In this document: positions 42,046-53,534 of the stretch, piece by piece
Position numbering within the stretch: the first letter of the stretch is position 1
Layout of the letters: every line of letters begins with the position of its first letter
Assembly (NCBI RefSeq): GCF_037176765.1
Contig: NC_090025.1
Span: forward strand, 14,499,545 to 14,563,544
Direction of reading: 5' to 3'
DNA: 64,000 nt
DNA from: Anolis sagrei
Taxonomy: Eukaryota; Chordata; Lepidosauria; Squamata; Anolidae
The notes under the pieces: generated by a model
Told to the model about the DNA's origin: nothing
Database searches by the model: none
Seen by the model: the letters and a program-made list of their open reading frames with translations, nothing else
Program-made: the position numbers and the translations under genes

Positions 42046-43311
42046 GCGTGCCAAGCTCCAAAGACGGAATGAGACACAGGCGAGATGAAGGCAAAGGAAC
42101 AGATGCTTTTATTCACTTTGACCAAAGTAATTGCCAGCAGAGTTAGAGCTCTCAAAACTGACATGCCACAATGAAAACTTATAGAAATATTTATAGGGCT
42201 GTGACAGCAGTTCAAAACCCTGGCAAAGCCTGGGACTGGTTAGCATCTGCGCACTGGTTGGATAAGCTGTGCCATTTGCCGCTGTCACTTATTGGTTCTT
42301 GGGTCTGGTGAAAATTTTAATAAACTGTCATTGTTCAGATTGAAGCCTTATGGTTGCATCCAAGAAGGAATGTTTGACGTAATAGGTGCTCCATTGCTGC
42401 TTGTCTGGAGTACGACATGGTGACTCGTCCAGCTTAACAATTATAACAATGGGTAGCAGGGGTGTTGCATGGTATGAATGGGTTCCCATGAAGAGGGGTC
42501 GACTGTGTGTTGGGTAACTTCCACAACCCTTTCGGAATGAGTCTATTGTTAAATTCACAGAGCCATTGTGAGAGGATTGTGTCTCCTGCATGGAGGAGAT
42601 GATGAGATTTGTCTCATGTGAGTATGAGCTTTAGGTAACTTGGTAAGTTCAGGATGGAGCTCTTGTGAAACTGTGCAATCATGGAGTCATGGGTATTGGG
42701 GTCTGTTTTGTGGTTCTGGGTTTCAACAACATGTAGATGCAGAAATTCACAAATAATAGATCTGAATATAGATACTTTAAAAGTCTTAATATGTACATTT
42801 ACAATTTCTGACAAAGCTTGAGGCTTTGGACCAGTCTGTTGGATTATTTCTTGTTGACTAGATATGCCTTTTTGCTTCATCCTACCATCCACAGCCTTTT
42901 GGTGTTTACAGGATAATTTTGCAAAATATTTGCCAAAAGTTGACCATACAATTGTGCTGGAGGACCTCCTCGAGAAGTGTTCTCCATTGTAAAACAATTC
43001 GTGTTTTCGTATTCATAATTTCCCCACTTTTATGGGTGGGTCTTGTGTCCTAACCTTAGCCAATGTGGTGGGCCAACTGCAGTGAGACATACTTCTGCTG
43101 GAGGGACCCAGAGTTTGGGGAAAGTTTTGGCAAAAGGACACACTCAATTATTTACAGAACCCCCTTGGATGGGGATACTGCAATTTGTAGTCCAAAGAGT
43201 AACTTTCACAATCCCTGGGGTCCTCATGCATTACAGTGTCTTAGACAAACATTTGGCTTAAGCGACAATCTTCCAGACACTGAAACTGCTGGTTTCTTAT
43301 TTCGTTTAAGG
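42046..43311. other. Unassigned; possible LTR-type remains
   Basis: Bases about 42060-42600, read in reverse, look like an old LTR-type segment (A-rich near 'gcttttattcactttgacca'). The remainder is unique. No gene is seen and no repeat pair defines an element. Confidence 0.3.
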
Positions 43312-43876
43312 TATATTTATTTTTTCATGCATTTTTACATTTATTTATTTCATGCACTTCTTCCCCCAAGAGGGGACTCAGGGCGGCCTCACATAAGCAC
43401 CGAACAATGTTATCATCATATATACAATAAACAAATACATTAAAACAATTCATTAAAACAGAAAATTAGTCACACCAAATCCAAGTCTGGGGTTAAATCA
43501 ATGTCGCAGTATTCAAGTCATTTTTTCAATTGCTGCTGTCCACTAATTGAACGCCTGGCCCCACAGCCAAGTCTTCAATTTTCTTCTAAAGGACAGGAGG
43601 GAGGTGGCCAACCTGATGTCCCTGGGGAGAAAGTTCCACAGATAAGGGGCCACTGCCAAGAAGGCCCTGTCTCTCATCCCCACCAACCGCATTTGGATCT
43701 CAAAACCAGATCCTGAAGACCTTAAACTTCGTGATGGTTCGTAACAGGAGATACGTTCGGACAGGTAGTCTGGTCCAGAATCCTTTAGGGCTGTAAAGGT
43801 TAAAACCAGCACTTTGATTTGTGCTCGGAAGCTGATCGGCAACCAGTGGAGCTGGCGTAACAAAGGAGTTGTATTG
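43312..43876 (-). mobile_element. L2-type LINE, 3-prime end
   Basis: 'gggactcagggcggcctcac' is the tail complement. The antisense frame 43543-43884 gives LLRQLHWLPISFRAQIKVLV, RDRAFLAVAPYLWN and RRKLKTWLWGQAFN, the L2 C-terminus. Confidence 0.82.
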
Positions 43877-44369
43877 CTTGTCACTTCCTCCTTTTTCTTC
43901 TTCTTATTTCAAGTCTACAAATAAAACAAAACTTAGAAGTGTCTGCCTAGAAATAGAAACCTCTAAATCAGTCCTTCAGAACTGCAAATTCTCCTCCTTT
44001 GAAGTTGGCATTGCTATTTGATAGCTTGTTGGCTACTTTAAGCCCATGGAATACGCATCACACTAGGAAGCTATGGTTCCAAGTATGACCTAGATCTGTG
44101 GTTGAGAATTGGCAAGAGGAAATCGAAGTCTTGAAGCCTTGCTGGGAAATTTGGTTGTTCGGGGGATTTTTTAAAAAGGGAACTAGCACTGCCTATGTGC
44201 CTCCTTATTTACTGTTTGAGGTTTGTATATATTTAAATAATAAGTAGACAATTGGAAGAACAGTGCACTAGTGGCTGGTGGCTTCCAAAAGAATGAAGCA
44301 TCAATTCTATTTTCAGTAAAATCTTTAAAACTGTTGTGTTATGGAGTGGAATTTGTAAGGGATACAAGC
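43877..44369. other. Nothing recognised
   Basis: Unique AT-rich sequence leading into the minisatellite. Confidence 0.35.
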
Positions 44370-45525
44370 TATGCAAGGGCTCCTGTAGTAGATTCTGAGT
44401 TATGTGGTGGATTCTAGAGTGGATTTGAACTATGTGATAGATCCTGGAATGGATCTGAGCAGTAGTGGAGTCTGGAGTGGACCTGAACTGTGATATATTC
44501 TGGAGTGGACCTGAGCTATGTAGTGGATTCTGGATTAGATCTGATCTATGTAGTGCAGTGTTTCTCAACCTGGGGGTCGGGACCCCTGGAGGGGTCGCAA
44601 GGGGGTGTCAGAGGGGTTGCCAAAGACCATCAAAAAACTGTATTTTCTGTTGGTCATGGGGGTTCTGTGAGGGAAGTTTGCCCCAATTCTATTGTAAGTG
44701 GGGTTCAGAAAGCTCTTTGATTGTAGGTGAATTAGAAATCTCAGCAATTACAAACCCCAAATGTCAAGGTCTGTTTTCTCCAAACTTCACCAGTGTACAC
44801 ATTTGGGCATATTGAGTATTTGTGCCAAGTTTGGTCCAGAGCCATCATTGTTTAAGTCCACAGTCCTCTCTGGATGTTGGTGAACTACAACTCCAAAACC
44901 CAAGGTCAATGCCCACCAAACCCTTTCAGTATTTTCTGTCGGTCATGGGAGTTCTGTGTGCCAAGTTTGGTTCAATTCCATCATTGGTGGAGTTCTTTGA
45001 TTGTAGGTGAACTATAAATCCCAGCAACTACAACTCCCAAATGACAAAATCAATCCCCCCAACCCCATGGGTATTCAAATTTGGGCGTATCGGGTATTTT
45101 TGCCAAATTTGGTCCAGTGAATGAAAATGCATCCAGCATATCAGATATTTACATTATGATTGATAACGGTAGCAAAATTACAGTTATGAAGTAGCCACGA
45201 AAATAATTGTATGGTTGGGGGTCAGCACAACATGAGGAACTGTATTAAGGGGTCGCGGCATTAGGAAGGTTGAGAAACTCTGATGTCGTGGATTCTGGAG
45301 TGGATCTGAGCTATGCAGTGGATTCAGATTTGTATCTCAGCTATGCAGTGGATTCTAAAGTGGATCTGATCTGTGGTGGATTCTGGAGTGTATCTAATCT
45401 ATGTAATTGATTCTGGAGTGGATCTAGTCAATGTGATGGATCTGGGTTTTGTGTAGATTCTGGAATGCCTCTAAGCTATATAGTAGATTCTGAAGTGGAT
45501 CTGAGCTAATGGTGGAGTCTAGCCA
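44370..45525. repeat. Minisatellite of about 30-33 bp units, interrupted by a hAT copy
   Basis: Degenerate tandem copies of a unit resembling 'tagtggattctggagtggat' plus 'ctgagctatg' run from about 44370 to 44555 and continue from 45283 to about 45525. The hAT-A copy at 44556-45282 lies inside one unit. At least six units are visible on the left and seven on the right. The reverse translation gives a repetitive HSRI frame that is an artefact of the tandem array. Confidence 0.8.
44556..45282 (-). mobile_element. hAT-A transposon (short form) inside the minisatellite
   Basis: 727 bp, termini 'cagtgtttctcaacc' and 'ggttgagaaactctg', duplication atgtagtg / atgtcgtg formed from a minisatellite unit. 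Confidence 0.88.
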
Positions 45526-46755
45526 ACCCTCACCCCCTTATTTACCAATGTCTCAAAATAGCACCATCATTTTGGATAGCTCCTTTCTAATTCAGACTAA
45601 AATACAAAGTGGACCCACTGAATCTGATATAGGAGTCAATGACTGCCACTCTGTTAAGTCTCCAGTAAGTATTGGAAATAAACATAGTAAATATCTGGAA
45701 TTTGGACTATATATGGTATATTTTAAAGGAAAAATGAATATAATAACACGCCAAATGTGTGGAAGATTGATATCCTGGATCCCAAAGCCAGATCCATAAC
45801 TCAACATGTGGAAGTTTATGACCACTTTTGTGTCATCTTTTTTTGATGGCAAAGTTATTTAAGAAAGGACAGTGGATTTCAACGCATCCTATTGGAGGTT
45901 TATTTGTTTTGCTGTTGTACAATTCTTCAGGCCTTGAAACTTTGGGCATCCCTGCAATAAAAGATGAAGACTGAACAATTGCTTCCTTTGTGGCTCTCTG
46001 CCAATCTTGAAAAGAAACCAGTTGGTCTTCTTCCTCATTTCCAGGCAGTTGCAGAAGTTGAAAAGGGAGAAATGCAGGAGGTCATGTCAAACATAACAAA
46101 GCTGAGTTACATTTCTTTTTCATATTGCCATGTCTCAGAGAAAAGAAAATCAAATAGCTTATTGCTCCCCACCCCCTCCAATAACCTGCTTCTGCATTGG
46201 GAAAGAGGACAGGTCTGAAAAACCATCTCTGTTCATATTTTAAGTCATCTGCTGAGGCTGATTCACACACCCATCCCTGAGAATAACCAGGTGAAAAGGG
46301 ACAGAGGAGAGGACTTTTTGGTGGTGACCCTATTTTAATAGAACACTCTGTTGGAGCATGTAGAAATCAGTTAGTGTGTGTGTGTGTGCCAACTGTAAAA
46401 TAAGATGCACAAAGCTGATTGGTCGGGCTACGCCTGGGAGCTGACTGAGCCTGGGACTTTTGGATACTGTTACATTTTTCAGGCTTGAGCTGTGCAGGAG
46501 TTTGCAGAGAAGCAGAGAGAGATAGTTTGGAGGGTACTCTTCCTTCATATGCTGCTGGAAGGAGTTTATCCAGATGGACAAAGAAAGGCCATTTTAAATC
46601 TCTCTAAAAGGATATTATGTGAGTCGATGCAACTGATCACATGATTGTACATATGTTTTTCTGTGTTGAGGAAAGTAAACTACTTATTCTTTATTGTGGC
46701 ATATTCTGCTTGACATATTTTCTTTCTTTCTCTGTGGGCTGATCAAATGTGAACT
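45526..46755. other. Unique intergenic DNA
   Basis: Contains a short (TG)n at about 46375-46388. No gene recognised; frames of up to about 96 codons have no domain signature. Confidence 0.35.
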
Positions 46756-48033
46756 AAGGTAAAGGTAAAGGTAGTCCCCCGACATTAAGTCCAGTCATGT
46801 CTGATTCTGGGAGTTGGTGTCTGTAATAGATTCTAACCTTTGCCGGCTAGGCCGAAGCCTGAGAGTCAGTAAGCTGGGTCTCCATCTTAGGATAGGCAAG
46901 GAGGCAGGGGAGGAGTTAGCCAACTCCTGATTGGTTTAAGCACCAAGGGGAGGAGTTGGGTGAGAGTGAAAAAGGCTGTCACTTCTGACAGGAGGAAGAG
47001 AAGGGTCTAACAAAGACAGGGGGAAGGGTCTAACAGACAGAGAGAAGTAGGATTTTAACAGAGAAGAAGGATTTAGACAGGGAGAAGGAAGCTTTTGAGT
47101 GAGTCAAGCTGTTAGGGAATAAGAAAGGGACAAGGGCTTCGGCAGAGCTGTACTAGAATAGGCAGTGAGAAGACTTGTCAACTTGTATTTAGGAGATAAT
47201 ACAAGAAAGCTTATTGCCCTATGGTGGAGAGTAGACTGAAGAAAGTCTGGCTACTCTGTAAGACAGTCAGGGGGACTGATCTTAGAAACACACTGTTTCA
47301 AAGAGTTGAATAGTGTGAAGAAGGGAACTCACTTCAAGTAAAAGCTACACCTTCTGTAGAAACATTATGTCTAATAAGCCTAAGCCTCAGTAACAACAAT
47401 ACGAGTGTGTACCTCTCATTTTATGAGTTGTCATCTTCTTAAAGTTCAATAAACCTGTTATTAGTTTATCGTTAACTGGTATCTGCCTCAGTCTGTCATA
47501 CTTAGCGAAACCAAGTCAACCTAAAATCTTTTATAGTGCAGTCAGCAAGTCAAGGAGTCCAAAAAGAAGAACCGGAAGTTTAAGTGCATTTTACCTCAAA
47601 TACATTCACACCTTTGTTTCCTCAAACAATAAAATTGAGGTGGTGGCGGCACAAATCTACCAGTATCATCGGTCTCTCACACCATTAGTGATTCCCTCAT
47701 ACAAATTCCTGTCACACAGGTGCGTTAAGGGACACGTCGCACCTTAATCTCCCTTACAGTGTCCATCTCCATTTCTAAGCCAAAGAGCCAGAGTGGTCCG
47801 TGGACACCTCCAAGGTCAAGTGGCCAGCATGACTTCATGGAGCGCTGTTACCTTCCCACTGGAGCGGTAGCTATTGATATACTCACATCTGCATGTTTTC
47901 GAACTGCTAGGTTGGCAGAAACTGGGATTAACAGTGGGAGCTCATGCCGCTCCCCGGATTCGAACCTGTGACCTTTCAGTCAGCAATTTCAGCAGCTCAG
48001 CATTTTAATGCACTGCGCCACTGGGGGCTCCTT
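46756..48033 (-). mobile_element. SINE-3, split by a solo LTR
   Basis: 46756-46821 and 47759-48033 are the two parts of an otherwise complete antisense SINE-3 (tail 'agtccagtcatgtctgattc', head 'tgcactgcgccactgggggc' with B-box complement 'ggattcgaacctg'). Confidence 0.85.
46822..47758 (+). mobile_element. Solo LTR of an endogenous retrovirus-type element (fossil)
   Basis: 937 bp, TG at the start and CA at the end, flanked by a perfect 5-bp duplication (gtgtc at 46817-46821 and 47759-47763). A polyadenylation signal AATAAA lies at 47448-47453. No internal coding region is present, as expected after LTR-LTR recombination. It is younger than the SINE-3 it interrupts. Family not determined. Confidence 0.82.
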
Positions 48034-49591
48034 CAAATGTGAACTACACATGGTTTATTTTATATTATGCTACACACTCATCCAATTGAATGTGCCAGGC
48101 CTTATCTTTGCAAAACATTGAAAGATATAGGTTGAAATTATGTACTACAATCAACGTTTCATAACTATATGAAACCCTTCTTGTTGTGTTTCTACGCTTC
48201 TTATCTGGTGTCCTGATGCCCATCAGGGAGCATCCCCAATGTATATCTCTGCCTATTTTGTATTGAGCTATTGCAAATCAGCCATTCCTCTGGCTACTAA
48301 TGTATGGTGGATGCCCATACGTAACAATACCACAGCAAGCTCTAGACATTACAAAATGTCTGTCCTGTTCTCTGTACATATAAGTCCACTTAGAAACATG
48401 TAAATCTCAGTTCTAATCCTTGCACATTTAAGACCACTTATGAACATGTAAATCTCATACTGGATTCCATCCATATTTGGTGTTTGTTATGTTCAAGTCA
48501 GGGACAGAGAGATAGTGGATCAAGGGTCCATAATTAAACTATTACCAGATACTAGCTGTTTACCTTTTGGGACTACAACATCCAGAATGCTCCAGCTGGT
48601 AGGGCCACTGTTCATATTGATTGGGGGATTCTGAAACTTATAGTCCAAAATACTAAACTTTCCAAGATCTGATCATGCTGATGTCTTTGATCTCATGAAT
48701 GATCTATAGAGGGGTGTGTGTGTATGTTATTTTCTCAGTTTCAGTCACTCAAAGAAAGACAATCACACTAAAGAGGAAATATTTTGAATAAGGTCATTGT
48801 ATCCGATTTTGATACAATTCCTGTAAACTGTTAAGGAAATAAGCCAAAGGTAGGAATTACCTGGCTATACCAGAACGATGTTAGTCTGCAACATTTAACG
48901 AGGAGTTACTCTCAGTGACTCTGGGACATCTCAGAAACATAGCTGCATGCAGAGCAAAAGGAGGGCTTTGCTCCCAAATACAAATGCTCAAAATGTCCTC
49001 AGCTTCCCAATGCAACACTGTGGAATGAAATTAATTCACACCTAGGGCTTGTCTATGCAAAAAATATAAAAATAAAATAAATCCAGATTTGCCGTGAATT
49101 AAAGGCTGGCTGTCCGTCCCCATGACATACAGTGATTTCCACTGAGTATCATGGGGCTTGGTTTTTTTTTTTGGTCTTTAAACCAGTTTTGTCCCACTTT
49201 GGACAGAGTTTACTAGGAACTCTGGAGTATCACATAGTTTCGGTGCAGTCTGGACACTGAGATTTGGGTACAATCAGTACAGGGAAAGGGGATGGATTAC
49301 CCATGATACAGCCAAAGTTGCTCCTAGTTGGCTATGGAGCCTCATGCAAGCTTTTGGTTACCTTAAATGACATCAGAACAGGGTACTCATGCAACTAGCA
49401 AGAACAAGGGGCAATTTTCCTTCTTTCATGCTGGTCAAGTGGGTGCCCTACTCTGACATTGGTCAATTTGGGCTACTCTGGGGCATATTTAAACCAAGCT
49501 AAATTGCCCAGCGTAGATGAGCATCTGGAGTTCCTCTATCTGTTGTGTTTCATTTCCCTTGGTGACTTTGTCCCTTTTCTTTGGATACCCA
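48034..49591. other. Unique intergenic DNA, 1.5 kb
   Basis: The longest stretch between the two chemokine genes without an identified repeat. No long frame, no chemokine-like exon and no RNA gene recognised. Confidence 0.4.
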
Positions 49592-49735
49592 AGGGCCCTT
49601 TTAGACAGACCCTATATCCCAGGATCTGATCCCAGGTTTTCTCTTTATCTCAGATTATTTGGCAGTGTGGACTCACATAATCCAATTTAAAGAAGAAAAC
49701 CTGGGATCAGATCCTGGGATATAGGGCCTGTCTGG
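49592..49735. mobile_element. Palindromic MITE
   Basis: 'cctatatcccaggatctgat' is repeated inverted as 'atcagatcctgggatatagg'; arms of about 40 bases around a roughly 55-base loop. Immediately right of it, a 19-bp sequence ('tggattgtatttctaactc') is repeated twice in tandem. Confidence 0.65.
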
Positions 49736-49777
49736 ATTGTATTTCTAACTCTGGATTGTATTTCTAACTCCTCTAAC

Positions 49778-50698
49778 CAGAGGCGGCCCTAGGTAATTTT
49801 CAGTGGTAAGCAAACAGTATTTTGGCACACACCCCCCCCCCCAACCAATCATTGATATATATTTTCTGTTCGTCGTGGGAGTTCTGTGTGCCATATTTGG
49901 TTCAATTCCATCATTGGTGGAGTTCAGAATGCCCTTTGATTGTAGGTGAACTATACATCCCAGTAACTACACTTGCCGCACTTGCTCCCTTGTCTGGCCC
50001 GCTTTGGGTCTGGAGGTGTGCCTAAAGACCCCGACGTGTGCACCAAAAGTCACCTCGTCTCCTGACTTTCTCCTCAGCCATTGGGACCAAGAGAGAGAGA
50101 GAGAGAGAGAGGTGGAGATGCCCACCTTTCCTGAAGGTAGGCGCAAAAACAAAGGAGGGAGCAGAGGTGGGAGATACCTCCAGCCGGAGGGGCTCTCTCT
50201 CTCTCTCTTGGTCCCAATGGCTGAAGAGAAAGTCAGGAGAAGAGGCGACTTTTGGTGTGCACGCTGGGGTCTTCAGACACGCCTCCGGACCCAAAGCGGG
50301 CCAGGAGCGCCGACTCCGCCCCTTGGCCCACCCGCAGATTGGGGAGAGGAGAGGAGGCGGGTGGAGCGCCGGGGGATCAGGAAAGGGAGCCGGTCATGGG
50401 GAAGGGATCGAATGTGGAGAACGATTGAGCGCCAGCTCTGCTCGCGCACCCGGTGGCCGGGTGGAGCAGGAACGAGAGGGGCTAGGCGAGGCTCAAGGGC
50501 CCGGCCCCTTTGGGAAGAGGATCGCCTGGCAGCGAGGCAAGAAAGCCGAGGCTCCCCCCGGACTGCTAGGGCTGTTGTGAGCTGAGGGGGCGCTCCTCAA
50601 GTGGCGGTCGAGGGGCATTTACAGAGGCGCCTCTGCGCCCCTGGCAAAAAAAAGTGTTCTACGACCGCTTACTTCACGTAATGGACGAGCCGCCCCTG
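49778..50698 (+). mobile_element. hAT-B transposon with internal hairpin
   Basis: 921 bp, termini 'cagaggcggccc' and 'gagccgcccctg', flanked by a perfect 8-bp duplication (cctctaac at 49770-49777 and 50699-50706). The first 200 bases include the module shared with hAT-A. The interior has two GC-rich inverted arms (about 49985-50108 and 50198-50320) with (GA)n and (CT)n at their inner ends. The two 180-193-codon frames at 50004-50585 arise from this GC-rich DNA and match no transposase. Confidence 0.9.
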
Positions 50699-50881
50699 CC
50701 TCTAACGGTGCAGTTTTGACAGATTTCTCACCTCAGAGTTATTTTACTCAAGACCTTGACCTTTCTTCTTAGTATATAGCAGGGGTCAGAGTAAATTGAC
50801 ATCCTCCAACTATTTTAGACTGTAATCATTTTAGGCTTATAGAAGTTGTGGTCCTTCTAATGTATCAGGTAACCATTAGAG

Positions 50882-51016
50882 CAGTGGTTCTCAACCTGGG
50901 GTCCCCAGATGTTTTTGGCCTTCAACTCCCAGAAATCCTAACAGCTGGTAAACTGGCTGGGATTTCTGGGAGTTGTAGGCCAAAAACATCTGGGGACCCC
51001 AGGTTGAGAACCACTG
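50882..51016. mobile_element. hAT-D palindromic MITE, perfect duplication
   Basis: 135 bp, termini 'cagtggttctcaacc' and 'ggttgagaaccactg', near-perfect palindrome, duplication cattagag at 50874-50881 and 51017-51024. Reference copy for this family in the window. Confidence 0.9.
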
Positions 51017-51024
51017 CATTAGAG

Positions 51025-51542
51025 TGACAGTATTTGTAATTTCGAAAAGGAGGACTGTTTCAAACCACCAATTGTTATGACAAATCTCACTGCTCAGTTG
51101 AGTCAGTTCAACAGACATGATGGACATTCCTGGAAACCTGTGGTTTGTAGTCTGTGATGTTTAAAGCGCCATGACTTCACAATTAGATGAAACAGCATCT
51201 TCCCTTTGCATCAAAGTATTGCATCAGCTCCGTCATAACTGTTCCATCCAATTCCAACACTCGTCTGCAGTCTGAGGGGACAAGAAATTGAAACATACCA
51301 AAAAGTCCCATGTTTATATTTGTTGGAAACTTTCCCTGATATATATTCTTGGGCATGCAAATTTGGAGAAAAGAACTGCAAGCTTCAGCGGTAGGCACAA
51401 GCCTAGATATCGGTCGTAGATGTGAGAATTAGCTTACATCAGTTTAAAATGTGGAACCACAAAATTCTCCCATGTCATCTCTTCTCGCAACCGGTGTGCC
51501 TATGCTAGGAGTGGGAAAACATTTTCCCCAAGGTAAGGGGAG
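51025..51542. other. Nothing recognised
   Basis: Unique sequence; no gene. Confidence 0.35.
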
Positions 51543-51686
51543 ATCAATAATAATAATAATAATAAAAATAATAATAATAAACTTTATTTATCTCCCCAGG
51601 GGGACTCGGTGCGGCTTACATGAGGGCCAAGCCCATCAGTGCAGTACATACATTCTAATACAAAAACATAACAATACCTGAACATA

Positions 51687-52280
51687 CGAGGGGTACTTTT
51701 TAAGTAAGGTCCGTTTTGTTGTAGACACTAGTAGTTCGCGCTCATACCGCAACGAGCACATGCGTCATGTACCGGCATGCCTCGGGAACAACTGTGCTCA
51801 GTTCCCGCTCTGTAGCTAACCCGTACGGTTCTGTTCTGTGCTTTAAAAATGTTTAAGACTATCAACTCACCCTCCGCATGTGAGGTTCGCTCAGTGATAC
51901 GGTTTTTGTCAACAAGGAACCTGAGTGGTCCTCATCATGGACGTTGTCACAGCCATCTTTGAATTGTCGTACCCACTTATGCACTTTGCTTTCACTCATA
52001 ACAGTATCACCATACACTTCACAAATCTGTCGATGGATTTCTGCAGCAGGCAGGTTCCTTGCTGACAAAAACTGTATCACTGGGCGAATCTCACATGTGG
52101 CGGGTGTGTTGATAGTCTTAAACATTTTTAAAGCACAGAACAGAACCGTACAGGTTAGCTACAGAGCAGAAACTGAACACAGTTGTTCCCGAGGCATGCC
52201 GGTACACGCGCTCATTACAGTATGCGTGCAAACTACTAGTGTCTACAACAAAACGGACCTTACTTAAAAAATACCCCTCG
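51687..52280 (-). mobile_element. Mariner transposon with 230-bp inverted ends
   Basis: 594 bp between TA dinucleotides (51685-51686 and 52281-52282). Left arm 51687-51923 and right arm 52051-52280 are inverted copies, about 85-90% alike by eye. Both include the transposase start: ATG at 51849 on the + strand and at about 52125 on the - strand. The element is thus two 5-prime ends joined head to head with most of the transposase gone. Confidence 0.88.
51924..52125 (-). pseudogene. Mariner transposase, N-terminal helix-turn-helix remnant
   Basis: Encodes MFKTINTPATCEIRPVIQFL, then NLPAAEIHRQICEVYGDTVM, KVHKWVRQFKDG and HDEDHSG: the N-terminal DNA-binding (paired-like HTH) region of a mariner transposase up to the linker. 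The catalytic DD(E/D) domain is absent, so it cannot transpose itself. Confidence 0.8.
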
Positions 52281-52554
52281 TATATATATATCAAATGCAA
52301 ATAAATACACTAAATAACATAAACTATATAAAACATGCATTTAAAAACAGAGAGTTTCACTGGGCAGGGCCACATTCAAGGCTAAAAAAAAATTAAAATT
52401 GGAGGATAGGACAATATAAATCATCAGGATGAGGATCCGAGAGTGAGGGAGGATTCAATTGCACAAACCAAGGGTTTATTGAAGTATACATATATGCACA
52501 CATACACACTTCTACTACAAGACCTTATTTTGACACATAACACTCAATAGGCAC

Positions 52555-52795
52555 TGGGTTGTTGTAGGATTTTTGGTCTATATGGCCATGTTCTAGAAGC
52601 ATTCTCTCCTGACATTTTGCATGCATCTATGGCAGGCATCCTCAAAGGTTTTGAGACCTCACAATCTCTAAGGATGCCTGCCATAGATGCAGGTGAAACT
52701 TCAGGACAGAATGCTTCTAGAATACAGCCATACATCCCGAAAAACCTGCAACAACCCAGTGATTCCAGACATGAAAGCCTTCGACAATACATATT
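52555..52795. mobile_element. Penelope termini, inverted pair
   Basis: 52555-52650 is the reverse complement of the terminus and 52655-52795 the forward terminus ending 'catgaaagccttcgacaata'. Both carry degenerate hammerhead-like motifs ('aggatgcctgccatagatgc'). It is a small fold-back about 240 bp long. Confidence 0.75.
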
Positions 52796-53084
52796 CAGCA
52801 GGCACTCCTCATCATGGCCCCAACATCCCCAAACTGGGTTGTTGCTGTTTATTTGTTCCGTCGCCTGGGGTCTACACATCAATTGGAAGCAGGGGTGAAG
52901 CTTTTCCTACAGACTTCTCCTAATACAACTGCTACTACAACTGTTCCCCTTCAGACAAGTGTGCATGTACATGTCTCTCAAGTCAACTGTAGACTTACGA
53001 CACCTCCATGAATTCCTTAGGGTTTTCTAAGGCAAGAGGTGCTTATGCCAGTTCCTTCCTCTGAAATATAGCCTACAGCACCTT
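52796..53084. other. Unassigned repeat-like sequence
   Basis: 'cttacgacacctccatgaat' and 'gttttctaaggcaagaggtg' give the impression of a common squamate repeat, but I cannot assign it. Confidence 0.3.
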
Positions 53085-53310
53085 GTTATTGAGTTGGAAG
53101 AGACCTCATGGGCCATCCAGTCCAACCCCATTCTGCCAAGAAGCAGGAATATTGCATTCAAATCACCACTGACAGATGGCCATCCAGCCTCTGCTTAAAA
53201 GCTTCCAAAGAAGGAGCCTCCACCACATTCTGGGGTAGAGAGTTCCAATGCTGAACGGCTCTCACAGTCAGGAAGTTCTTCTTCATGTTCAGATGGAATC
53301 TCCTTATCTG
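53085..53310 (-). mobile_element. CR1 LINE 3-prime end
   Basis: 'gagttggaagagacctcatg' through 'ctctcacagtcaggaagttc'; same antisense block as 41516-42045 and 63800-64000. Confidence 0.85.
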
Positions 53311-53534
53311 TACTTCCATTGAGATTTACAGCCAGCATGCATTGGATTTATCCTTGCCTGCTAGTAACCTTTCCTGAATTTCATTGGAATATTGCCCCAC
53401 CACACCTAGGACTTCAGGAGATATGCCCACAATTAGCATGTTCCCCTATCAATGCCTCCACATGTGATGGATTGCAGAACCCCTCTGGCAACTGAAGTAA
53501 CTCACAAAGATTCTTGGAAATAATCATATCATGA

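Larger units (their letters stand above)
51543..52450 (-). mobile_element. L2-type 3-prime tail, split by a mariner
   Basis: The (AAT)n run at 51546-51582 followed by 'ctttatttatctccccaggg' matches the complement of the (ATA)n-tailed L2 end seen at 6350-6419. The sequence resumes after the mariner at 52283. Confidence 0.65.

Noticed and set aside
44233-44568. Repetitive reverse-strand 111-codon frame (HSRI repeats)
   Set aside because: Artefact of translating the minisatellite.
50004-50585. Overlapping 180-193-codon frames in hAT-B
   Set aside because: They lie in GC-rich inverted-repeat DNA where stops are rare by composition; no transposase or other domain, and frames on the opposite strand are also open.
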